Below, piece by piece: positions 59,001-64,000 of a stretch of 64,000 bases of DNA. Source of the stretch: Pogona vitticeps. Its lineage: Eukaryota > Chordata > Lepidosauria > Squamata > Agamidae. Made by a program: the position numbers and the translations under genes. Position 1 is the first letter of the stretch. Each line of letters starts with the position of its first letter. The notes beneath the pieces are model-generated. The model ran no database searches, was not told the origin of the DNA, and saw nothing but the letters and a program-made list of their open reading frames with translations. Location of the stretch: the NCBI RefSeq assembly GCF_051106095.1, contig NC_135787.1, positions 159,348,001 to 159,412,000 of the forward strand, given 5' to 3'.

Positions 59001-61014
59001 ACAAAAGGCTTTTCCCAGAGCATTTGAAACCACTTCTTTATTATTAAACAAATAATGTAACCTTGAACTTTGTAAAATTCTCAGCTACTTCAGGAACTAA
59101 CTTGTAAACTTAAATCTTTTTTTAAAAAATCTATCTAGGGTCCAAGTGCAAGTGCATATGTAACCTACATCCGGTCAGAAGATGCACTCAGAGCCATACA
59201 GTGTGTCAATAATGTAGTGGTAGATGGAAGAACACTTAAGGTAATATTTTTATGGACGTATATAAATATGTATTGCTCTGTAAGAATAATCAGCTGAAAT
59301 TCTGTTGAAAAAAGATGCTTGTGCAAGGGCAATTGTGCAAGTCAGTTCCTTGTTTCTGGTTATGCAAGTACAATAGGACCCTCATATTCACTAGGTATTG
59401 GTTCCAAGGGCCCCCACTAATATGGAAAACCGTGGATAATAGTGAACACTATATACACAGGTATACATGTACACACACACTTTTATCATGCAATCGATTG
59501 ATCAATCAATCACATGATAAAAGAAAAACAGAAAAAAAATTTTTCACATAGTACATTACCAGAAGTGGTCACAAGAGGACATGAGTTACCGTGCTGTGTA
59601 TTTTTCACTAACAAGTATTCATAGCATGGTCTCTAGCTCCCTCAAGTGACTGCTTCTGGTAATACATGTGTAAATATTTTTTCTGGATTTTTTTCTTTAA
59701 ATATTTTTAGTCCTTTCAGACTGTGGATAAGTGAAACCATGAATACTGATCCCATGGATACAGGATCCTACTGTAGTCACATGTTTGATCATGCAACTGT
59801 AGTAGGATATGGCATATGAAAGATGACCCATGAAACAGGCTGTATTATGCATGCAGTTGCTCTAAGGCAATAGGATGACAATAGGATTCTAGCAGTAAGG
59901 ATTCAGTAAGTTCTAAACGGTAATGGCCTCATGCCATAATTTATATTATTTTTTTAAAAAATTAAATTTGATTGTCAGTCCATTTAAAGTAGCATAACAA
60001 AACAATACCTATTGTATTGCAGTAATAGTAAATTTCTTATTAATAAACTCTTATACCTTCATATATACACACAGTTTCCGTTATCCCTTTATCTTTTCAC
60101 ATAGTTTCTTCTGTGGCTCATTATTGCATGGTTATGTCAAGCTGATGTCACTTACAATAACCAGTCCAACCCATTGTCCAGTTGGTTCCTCTGTTTTTTG
60201 ACTCAGTGTTGGATTTCAGCGGGGGGTGCTGTATCATTATATTTTAAAATCTCCCCTCTATATAATCTGGCCAAATTAGTCAATTTCTCCATCAATGCCA
60301 CTGTCCATGTTTTATTCATATATCTTTGTAAAGTAGTGTCCTAAGCATCTTTCCAGCACTGAGTAGTTTCATTCTGTGCTGCCCATATAAGAGTTGCCAC
60401 CAATTCTTTATTTGATAAATTTTCATTTCCTCTGGTAAATAGTGACAATAATAATGTTTCATTTGGAACTAATTTTTTTTGTTATTTTTTTCTAGCCAGT
60501 TAATTACCTTATATCAGAGTCTATTTCTCGACAACCTAGATGTGTATAAATGTAACTTAATTAGATTTGCTTTCCCTTTTCTATTTGAACCCATTCAGGG
60601 ATTTCTTTTTCCTTTATAAAGTTAACTACTTGAGCTATTTGAAAAGCTTCATAATATTTTATTAAGTGCAGTATTGCTAATCTTCCTTTTATACTTGGTC
60701 GATACGTTATAGAATTTATGAATCTTACTGTTCTTCCTTTTCTTATAATAATTTTCCAAGGTTTTTTGCCATAATTTTATCTTTTTCATTTCTGGTTGTT
60801 TCATTTTTGTCTGTTGGCTAACAAGCCCAGTTCAGAGTGTTACTGATGATGTTTGTTTTTGTTCCTAATATGTTTTATATTTCATCAGGCATCATTAGGT
60901 ACCACAAAATACTGCAGTTACTTTTTGAAGAACATGCAGTGTCCAAAACCAGACTGTATGTATCTACATGAACTGGGGGATGAAGCAGCCAGTTTCACAA
61001 AAGAAGAGATGCAG
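40921..61014 (+). CDS. CNOT4: CCR4-NOT complex subunit 4, RING E3 ubiquitin ligase (5' part)
   Basis: Five coding exons encode the first 229 residues, practically the same as human CNOT4: 40921-41094, 56199-56396, 58465-58551, 59139-59240 and 60889-61014, all phase 0. Domains in order: RING finger (C14, C17, C31, C33, C38, C41, C53, C56, the all-cysteine C4C4 type special to CNOT4), a Lys/Glu-rich linker (~66-100), an RRM (~108-189) and a C3H1 zinc finger (C196, C205, C210, H214). CNOT4 ubiquitinates targets with UBE2D-type E2s, binds the CCR4-NOT complex and acts on stalled ribosomes and mRNA decay, mainly in the cytoplasm. The next exon (human AGKHQEYEQ...) is not in the window. All visible residues needed for zinc binding are kept. 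Confidence 0.98.
41418..42113 (-). pseudogene. Bov-B polymerase C-terminal region
   Basis: Begins MRVKEESAKNGLKLNIKKTK directly after the inserted MITE and continues with TFLGSIITADRDSSHEIKRS, MYGSESWTIKKADRRRI, and RLQYFGHLMRREDSLEKT to GVTKSRTRLND. It was joined to the YADD part before the MITE came in. Confidence 0.9.
42116..42360. mobile_element. Tigger-like MITE inside Bov-B
   Basis: Left end CGGTGGGGTCTTGACTTGAG, right end GTCAAGGGTCCACTG, with TA on both sides (42114-42115, 42361-42362). It lies within the Bov-B coding part and shows the family moved after this LINE copy had landed. Confidence 0.92.
42396..43295 (-). pseudogene. Bov-B reverse transcriptase core, frameshifted
   Basis: The frame has KASAGDGIPAELFK, NYRTIALIS, QAGFRRGRGIRDQI, CFIDYAKAFDCVDH (domain A) and GVRQGCILSPGLFN (domain B). 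Just after PGLFN the frame slips, so the YADD catalytic box, visible as LRYADDTTLMAESEEEL near 42380-42430, is in another frame. Confidence 0.9.
43594..44667 (-). CDS. Bov-B endonuclease reading frame
   Basis: A 357-codon open frame with the AP-endonuclease signatures IGTWNVRS, ISELKWTG, LILGDWNAKVG and GSDHQLLIAKFK. In NQIVYILC an aspartate usual in this motif (NQIDYI) is replaced by valine, which probably ruins activity. The frame ends VPEELWI before the polymerase domain. Confidence 0.88.
   Translation of the reverse strand: MIRNKRLKDMMLEDGPLRSEGVQHATEEERRISTSSSRANEVVGPKPKGHLAVDVRGSERKVRCCKEKYCIGTWNVRSNNLGKLEVVKQEMARINIDILGISELKWTGMGEFNSDDCHVYYCGQESRRKNGVALIVNKRAGKAVMGYNLKNDRMMSIRIQGRPFNITIIQVCAPTSIAEETEIEQFYEDLQHLLELAPKKDVLLILGDWNAKVGSQEIKGTTGKFGLGVQNEAGQRLIEFCQENKLVITNTLFQQHKRRLYTWKSPDGQYRNQIVYILCSQRWRTSVQSAKTRPGADCGSDHQLLIAKFKLKLKRVRKTTGLLRYNPNQIPYEYTVEVKNRFKELDLVDRVPEELWI
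45831..47549 (+). mobile_element. 5'-truncated non-LTR retrotransposon with 7-bp target duplication
   Basis: The sequence TCTAGTG occurs directly before (45824-45830) and after (47550-47556), as expected of a target-site duplication. The element begins inside the polymerase (NIPVEVLKCGKE...), lacks the endonuclease, and ends with a short 3' UTR containing CCATAGTCTTTCGAGACTGA. Clade uncertain: RTE-related or a near neighbour, different from Bov-B. Confidence 0.85.
45851..47521 (+). CDS. Reverse transcriptase reading frame with C-terminal zinc finger
   Basis: An uninterrupted 556-codon frame. Polymerase motifs are complete: NNYRGISLLS, QCGFRANRSTTDM, VAFIDLTKAFD (D120), GVKQGCVLAPTLFG and FLFADDAAIVA (FADD 239-242), then VHDFVYLGSTISD and the thumb region. 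At residues 526-546 there is a C-x2-C-x12-H-x3-C finger (CLQCGRDCHSRIGLLSHTRR plus C). The N-terminus is missing because the element is 5'-truncated, so the first ATG is just the first internal methionine. Without promoter and endonuclease it should not move on its own. Confidence 0.9.
   Translation: MLKCGKEIIITELYEIFCLCWREGGVPQDMKDANIVTLYKNKGDRGDCNNYRGISLLSVVGKLLARVVLKRLQVLADRVYPESQCGFRANRSTTDMVFSLRQLQEKCREQQQPLLVAFIDLTKAFDLVSRDGLFKILPKIGCPPRLLNIIRSFHDGMKGTVVFDGSTSDPFDIQSGVKQGCVLAPTLFGIFFAVMLKHAFGTATEGVYLRTRSDGKFFNLSRLRAKTKVQLKCMRDFLFADDAAIVAHSAEDLQQLMNRFSKACQDFGLTISLKKTQVMGQGVDSPPSITISTQELEVVHDFVYLGSTISDTLSLDVELDKRIGKAATMFSRLTKRVWLNKKLTTHTKIQVYRACVLSTLLYCSESWTLCARQERKLNTFHMRCLRRIFGITWQDRVPNRVVLERAGIFSMHTLLKQRRLRWLGHVVRMADGRIPKDLLYGELVQGNRPRGRPQLRYKDICKRDLKALGIDLNRWETLTSDRSAWRQAVHHGLSQFEETLVQQAEAKRKSQRKQNQGAGQGTDWICLQCGRDCHSRIGLLSHTRRCSKSSIQSTIP
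47735..47885. repeat. AT-rich palindromic repeat relic (copy 2)
   Basis: GTGGATAAAAATAAAGGATT, many ATTTAAAT phrases and a final ACATCAAATCCAGCCTGG. It resembles 30160-30265. Confidence 0.45.
47943..48892. mobile_element. Tigger-like MITE, 950 bp, with internal repeats
   Basis: CAGTGGTGCCTCACACAACG and TTTTGCGAGGCACCACTG are the inverted ends; TA flanks both. Inside, a ~150-bp block (TCATTT...TTACAATGCTTGGAACA ... GTTGTTCTGAGTC) appears twice in direct order and once inverted (AAGACTCAGAACAAAACC...). The element at 20387 shares its right half. Confidence 0.9.
49785..49970. repeat. Unclassified interspersed repeat (copy 2)
   Basis: Order of parts as in 19515-19710: GTGAAGTTGATCCCAAC, AGAAGCGGTTTACTATTTCC, GGGGAATCAAACTCCTG. 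Family not known to me. Confidence 0.5.
50335..50563 (+). mobile_element. tRNA-derived/MIR-like SINE copy
   Basis: GCTGACCTTGGGCCAGTCTC, CTCCCTTGAGCTCATTGAAG and a final GATAAATAAATAAT match a reptile SINE group. It is the plus-strand relative of 8727-8942. Confidence 0.65.
50930..51740 (+). mobile_element. CR1/L2-type LINE 3' end split by a hAT MITE
   Basis: Remnants of the C-terminal coding part (LERAFSVAAPRLQNAFPWEV) are followed by the 3' UTR with TACTGTGAGCCACCTTGAGT and, after the MITE, GATAGCCTATAAATAAGACA and AAATAAATAA. Together they make a typical CR1/L2 end. Confidence 0.75.
51368..51689. mobile_element. hAT MITE inside the LINE 3' end
   Basis: CAGTGGTTCCCAATC and ATGCTGGGAAATACTG are inverted ends. 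The 8-bp duplications CCTTATCG (51360-51367) and CCTTATTG (51690-51697) differ at one base, and the LINE tail continues after it. Confidence 0.9.
52130..52556 (+). mobile_element. RTE/Bov-B-related LINE fragment, degraded
   Basis: The plus strand encodes pieces such as ADSWTVKKADRG, LKLSCFGDLMRR and GRPNMRLTDCLKETTN, the counterparts of SESWTIKKADRR and LRLQYFGHLMRRE in the Bov-B at 41410. It is broken in several frames. Confidence 0.7.
52892..53243 (-). mobile_element. Sauria-type SINE with 13-bp duplication
   Basis: The minus-strand copy is flanked by perfect 13-bp repeats ATGTGAATTAATA (52879-52891, 53244-53256). It ends (plus view) in GTAAAGGTAAAGGTTCCCC. The exact duplication suggests a fairly young insertion. 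Confidence 0.93.
54931..55266. mobile_element. hAT MITE with perfect 8-bp duplication
   Basis: CAGTGGTCCCCAAACTTTTT and GGCTTGGAGACCTCTG are the ends; GACTAAAG is exactly repeated at 54923-54930 and 55267-55274. The interior is GC-rich with repeated GTGCACATG-like words. Confidence 0.93.
56199..56396 (+). CDS. CNOT4: CNOT4 coding exon 2, linker and RRM start
   Basis: After TTTTTTTCTAAATTAG the exon encodes PYPEDPAVYKPLSQEELQRI to VVGLSQRLADPE (66 codons), with the charged KNEKKQKQNERKQK helix and the first beta strand (NLVFVVGL) of the RRM. Donor GTAAGC. Confidence 0.97.
56397..58464 (+). other. CNOT4 intron 3
   Basis: A 2.1-kb intron. Apart from a Bov-B tail near its end, I see nothing but AT-rich unique sequence and a G-run at 56781. 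Confidence 0.7.
58113..58373 (-). mobile_element. Bov-B LINE 3' end, truncated
   Basis: GTTGTTTAGTCATTAAGTCA and GACCCCATGGACCAAAGC followed by the C-terminal coding end up to GCCTCAGCTTCAGGATCTGT. It is the last ~260 bp of the element and ends 90 bases before a CNOT4 exon. Confidence 0.9.
58465..58551 (+). CDS. CNOT4: CNOT4 coding exon 3, RRM middle
   Basis: The exon encodes VLKRPEYFGKFGKIHKVVIN and NSTSYAGSQ (29 codons) between AATCTTCTCTACAG and GTAAGA. GKIHKVVIN is RRM strand 2. Confidence 0.97.
59139..59240 (+). CDS. CNOT4: CNOT4 coding exon 4, RRM end
   Basis: The exon encodes GPSASAYVTYIRSEDALRAI and QCVNNVVVDGRTLK (34 codons), with the RNP1-like SAYVTY strand. Donor GTAATA. Confidence 0.97.
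59371..59773. mobile_element. Tigger-like MITE in CNOT4 intron 5
   Basis: CAATAGGACCCTCATATTCA and ATACAGGATCCTACTG are inverted ends with TA outside. The start resembles mammalian Tigger ends (CAGTNGNNCCTC-type). A central hairpin CTTTTATCATG / CATGATAAAAG is present. Confidence 0.8.
59985..60835 (-). mobile_element. L1-type LINE ORF2 C-terminal fragment
   Basis: The minus strand encodes, in shifting frames, SIKGRLAILHLIKYYEAFQI, AQVVNFIKEKEIPEWVQIEK and LQRYMNKTWTVALMEKLTNL, ARLYRGEI, typical of the end of L1 ORF2. It is broken by several frameshifts and stops ~50 bases before the CNOT4 C3H1 exon. Confidence 0.65.
60889..61014 (+). CDS. CNOT4: CNOT4 coding exon 5, C3H1 finger
   Basis: The exon encodes ASLGTTKYCSYFLKNMQC, PKPDCMYLHELGDEAASF and TKEEMQ (42 codons), donor GTAGGT. 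An L1 fragment ends ~50 bases before its acceptor TTTCATCAG. The A-S-L-G-T-T-K-Y-C start is as in mammals. Confidence 0.97.
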
Positions 61015-61679
61015 GTAGGTGTGTTGGAACATTTTTACAAGAGTTGTCTTGCTATTTTCCTCATGTTTCAGATCCTGAGTAGTGAAAGACATTAAACTAC
61101 ATTTCTTCTTTTGGCCATGATAAGCAGTTAGAATTCAAGTAGATTATGATAAAGCATTAATAATGGCAGAAAGAGAGGGGATCAGCCTATAAGCTTGTTT
61201 GGCCTGGATGGCTATGTCTGAATCGGCCCACTACCTTAATCTGTTTGTTATTTGTAAAATGTGAATAAATATGACTTGCTGTCCATGGAAAGATTTTTTC
61301 AGGTTGAAAAAAAGTGTTGAAAATATTGAAAGACTTGTAAATGTTTTGAACTGGAAAAGTAATAATTAATACTACCCTTTTCCTAAACTTAATTGTGCTG
61401 AGAGGTTGGGGGCTGTTTGCAACAGGCTCCATGGAATACATCTGGCCTGTGAGTCAGACGTTCCCCCATCCCTAACATGGCAATAAGTTCCCTCACATTA
61501 CTGACTGTTAAATACTTTTATAGCAGCAATAGCACAGTTACGTTAGGCACAACACAGAACGAATTCAAAGGTGACATTACACTTGAAATCATTCTGGACT
61601 TCTATTTACATTTGTCACTTAAAATTGTAGTTTAGTTAATCCTGGTTAACTAAATGTTACTCCTAGTTTTTTAAAAAAA

Positions 61680-62022
61680 GGGACGTGGGGCGCAAAAGGG
61701 ACGTGGTAGTTCTGCGGGTTAAACCGCAGAAGCCTCTGTGCTGCAAGGCCAGAAGACCAGCAGTCGTAACATCGAATTCATGCGACGGAGTGAGCTCCCG
61801 TCACTTCTCCCAGCTCCTGCCAACCTAGCAGTTTGAAAGCATGTAAAAATGTGAGTAGATAAATAGGTACCACCTCAGTGGGAAGGTAATGGCATTCCGT
61901 GTCTACTCATGCTGGCCATGTAACCACAGAAACTGTCTACGACTTGGAAACGGGGATGAGCACCGCACCCTAGAGTTGGACACGACTGGACTAAATGTCA
62001 AGGGGAACCTTTACCTTTACCT
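61680..62022 (+). mobile_element. Sauria-type SINE
   Basis: GGGACGTGGTAGTTCTGCGG, GGTTAAACCGCAGAAGCC, GTAGATAAATAGGTACCACC and the tail GGGGAACCTTTACCTTTACC. A short extra GGGACGTGG lies before the head. The flanks TAGTTAACTAAATCC and GGTTAACTAAAT are similar. Confidence 0.9.
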
Positions 62023-62683
62023 AGTTAACTAAATCCTGGTTAATTTAGTTTAATCCAGCTGAGTCAAATCATATAAACATCCAAGGATCCTTAAAATGCC
62101 ATGTTTCACAAGGACTGATACAGAAAACAAGATTCTGAATGTTAGGTCTTATGGTCTTTATCTTGGATAGATTCTGTCCATGTGCAGAGCATCAGAAGAG
62201 TCTCATTTTAGACATTCTGACCTATTGCCTTGGGCAGAGAAGGCGAATTTCCAAATGCTCTGAAGGTTGGGATAAGCAAGTTCCTGCTGATTTATGATCT
62301 GATTTTAGAAAACCAGCCTTGCTAAGGAAATATATTAGTGTGAACAAGTCATTTACCACTTGCTGATGTCCATACGGATGTTCCCCTCCAAGCCCATGGA
62401 CAATTCATGTGTTGTGTTGTCAAGCTCAGTGGTGTTATGGCATGGAGAAGACATCGGACAGAAATCTTAGAGTTGGCTGATTCTTCCAAAAGTACACAGC
62501 TTATGCTATTAAATAGTAAAAGCTGATAGTTTCTCTTAATGCTGCTCTATGTTCAGTTTAGTTAGACCATGGAGTATTTGGACCCACTTTCAACTATTTC
62601 TTTATTATCGATAACCATACTATTTTCTTGTACTCTAAATTAAATAGCTTTTTGAGGGATCATGGTGATTCATTCTACTAAAA

Positions 62684-62812
62684 CAGTGTTTCCTAACCTT
62701 AGGTAGCCCAGGAGTTCTTGGACTATAGATTCTGGAAATCCTGGCCAGCACAGTTGGTGGTGAAGGAGTTTTAGTCCAAGAACATCTGAGGACCCATGGT
62801 TGAGAACCACTG
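62684..62812. mobile_element. Short hAT MITE
   Basis: CAGTGTTTCCTAACCTTA and CATGGTTGAGAACCACTG are inverted ends; inner GGAGTTCTTGGACTATAG pairs with TTTTAGTCCAAGAAC. Flanks TACTAAAA and AATAAAAA fit a degraded 8-bp duplication. Confidence 0.75.
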
Positions 62813-63309
62813 AATAAAAAAAGACTGCTGCTTTTACATTTTATATGGGTTATAGGTAGGCTTTTAGAAGCCACGCTAATGGCAATTTGTCATCTTCCAT
62901 CTTACGTGAAGTTTTTCGTGCTGTTGTTTCTGTTCATAGAGTGAATTTATTTTCAGCTCTGTATCCTGGTCCTAAGGATACAAGAGTGTTCTAACTAAAT
63001 GCTTCCACCTTTCTAGTATTGCCTATCTAATTCACTTAACCTTAAATATATGCTTGCCTGCTTTTTTCTAGAACACAAGAATGTCTGAGAATGAACTGTG
63101 ACACTATTTAGAGATCTAGAGCTGTTACTTCTTATCTTCTTACTACTATTATGTGTAACATGGCCTCTGTGACACACCCCAAGAATGCAAACAAATCTTG
63201 CAGATCCTTCATTATTGTTTTATAATAATGGTTATTACTACTTAGTCGAACAATTGTATTGATACACAATTACTTTAAAAGATTACTCTGTCATTAACAT
63301 ATTTTCAAA

Positions 63310-63430
63310 GACTGAAGAAGCTACTTGGATGAGTAGCCAAACGTTTCAACCTAATAAAGAAGAAGTCCAGTTGCCATGACTCAACTTCCAGATAACCTCA
63401 CCTGGATGACTGAGAATCTTCACAGATATA
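63310..63430 (+). mobile_element. Probable Penelope-like element 3' end
   Basis: ACTGAAGAAGCTACTTGGAT and GCCAAACGTTTCAACCTAAT followed by GAAGAAGTCCAGTTGCCATG make up the common 3'-terminal segment that follows the GIY-YIG part in many vertebrate Penelope-like copies. It could also belong to another LINE. Confidence 0.4.
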
Positions 63431-63629
63431 TTTTCAAAGAATGTTCGTGTCAGAATTTTATAAATCTTCTGTGTGAGCTATGCTAGGAGAATTGTCCACT
63501 AGCACCTCTAGTACTGGAAGGTGTAGAACCTACTTGCATAGGTGATCACTTTGTGTTAGTTACAGGTACCCTATCTGGCCTTATCACTAAATCAGATTTT
63601 TATTATTATTAATTTAAGTCTGAATTCTA

Positions 63630-63770
63630 GACCTCTGGCATGAGGGATAAATGTAGCCTTCCAGGTGTTGGACTGCAGCTTCTTTCCCCACTTTTGATTA
63701 TGGTGACTAGTGCTGATAAGAGATACAGTCCTGTAATATCTGGAAGACCACACTTTGCCCACCCTGGTTT
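63630..63770. mobile_element. hAT MITE relic
   Basis: TTCCAGGTGTTGGACTGCAG and CAGTCCTGTAATATCTGGAA are diverged inverted repeats of a group ending in TTGCCCACCC. Ends are not exact. Confidence 0.5.
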
Positions 63771-63905
63771 ACATTGTTGTTGCTATGTGGTGTCAAGTTG
63801 CTTCCAACATATGGCTACCCTTATGAACTAGCGACCTCCGGAAGATCCTGTCATTAACAGCCCTTCTCAGCTCTTGCAGGTTTGAGGTTGTGGCTTCCTA
63901 GTTAT
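63770..63905 (-). mobile_element. RTE-like LINE 3' end fragment
   Basis: GTTGTTGCTATGTGGTGTCA, AAGTTGCTTCCAACATATGG and TCATTAACAGCCCTTCTCAG are typical of a reptile RTE/Bov-B-related 3' end read backwards. It is short and diverged. Confidence 0.5.
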
Positions 63906-64000
63906 ATATTGTCATACTAAGTAGTGCAGTAGTTATATTTTGTATCCCCAAGATGCTTAAACTTGTCTTTACAGATTACAATTTATAGTAAACATATGGT

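Larger units (their letters stand above)
61015..64000 (+). other. CNOT4 intron 6, partial
   Basis: From donor GTAGGT at 61015 to the window end. I looked for the next CNOT4 exon (AGKHQEYEQ) and did not find it. Repeats are listed separately; 62.0-62.65 and 62.85-63.3 kb hold nothing recognised. Confidence 0.75.

Overview
The window is vertebrate genomic DNA. The host genes have GT-AG introns and the repeats point to a squamate reptile, most likely a lizard: several Sauria-type tRNA-derived SINEs, Bov-B LINEs whose 3' tail resembles the SINE tail, CR1/L2-type LINE ends, and many hAT and Tc1/mariner (Tigger-like) MITEs. The species cannot be named from this sequence alone.

Three protein-coding host genes are present. 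(1) At the left edge on the minus strand lies a 28-nt first coding exon with a good donor; its peptide MSPPLAVIS resembles the start of the nucleoporin NUP205, and it sits in a CpG island. (2) POLR3H (RNA polymerase III subunit RPC8), plus strand, has its whole coding region in six coding exons (2196-7623, 206 aa). (3) CNOT4 (CCR4-NOT E3 ubiquitin ligase), plus strand, has a CpG-island promoter and non-coding first exon near 18.1-18.5 kb, a 22-kb first intron, and the first five coding exons (229 aa: RING, linker, RRM, C3H1 finger) between 40921 and 61014. The rest of CNOT4 lies beyond the window. The order is NUP205 (minus), POLR3H (plus), CNOT4 (plus). NUP205 and CNOT4 are also divergent neighbours in human (7q33), but human POLR3H is on chromosome 22q13, so its position here is a synteny difference worth checking.

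Layout: 0-1.4 kb divergent promoter region; 2.2-7.6 kb POLR3H; 7.6-10.2 kb its 3' UTR and flank; 10.3-11.3 kb an unexplained CpG-rich, promoter-like block; 11.3-17.6 kb AT-rich intergenic DNA with repeats; 17.6-19 kb CNOT4 CpG island and exon 1; 18.5-40.8 kb intron 1 (Sauria SINEs, MITEs, a Penelope-like fragment, CR1/L2 fragments, a U1 snRNA pseudogene, a Tc1 element); 41.1-56.2 kb intron 2 (a near full-length Bov-B, a 5'-truncated LINE with an uninterrupted 556-aa reverse transcriptase reading frame, more MITEs and SINEs); 56.4-64 kb the RRM and zinc-finger exons with short introns, and part of intron 6.

POLR3H acts in Pol III initiation, CNOT4 in cytoplasmic mRNA and ribosome quality control, and NUP205 in the nuclear pore; they are housekeeping genes and nothing here suggests they act together. 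No unknown multi-gene system was found. The most unusual items are the POLR3H position, the orphan promoter-like block, the U1-like copy with a PSE-like upstream motif, the intact LINE reading frame, and several clear nested insertions that give relative ages.
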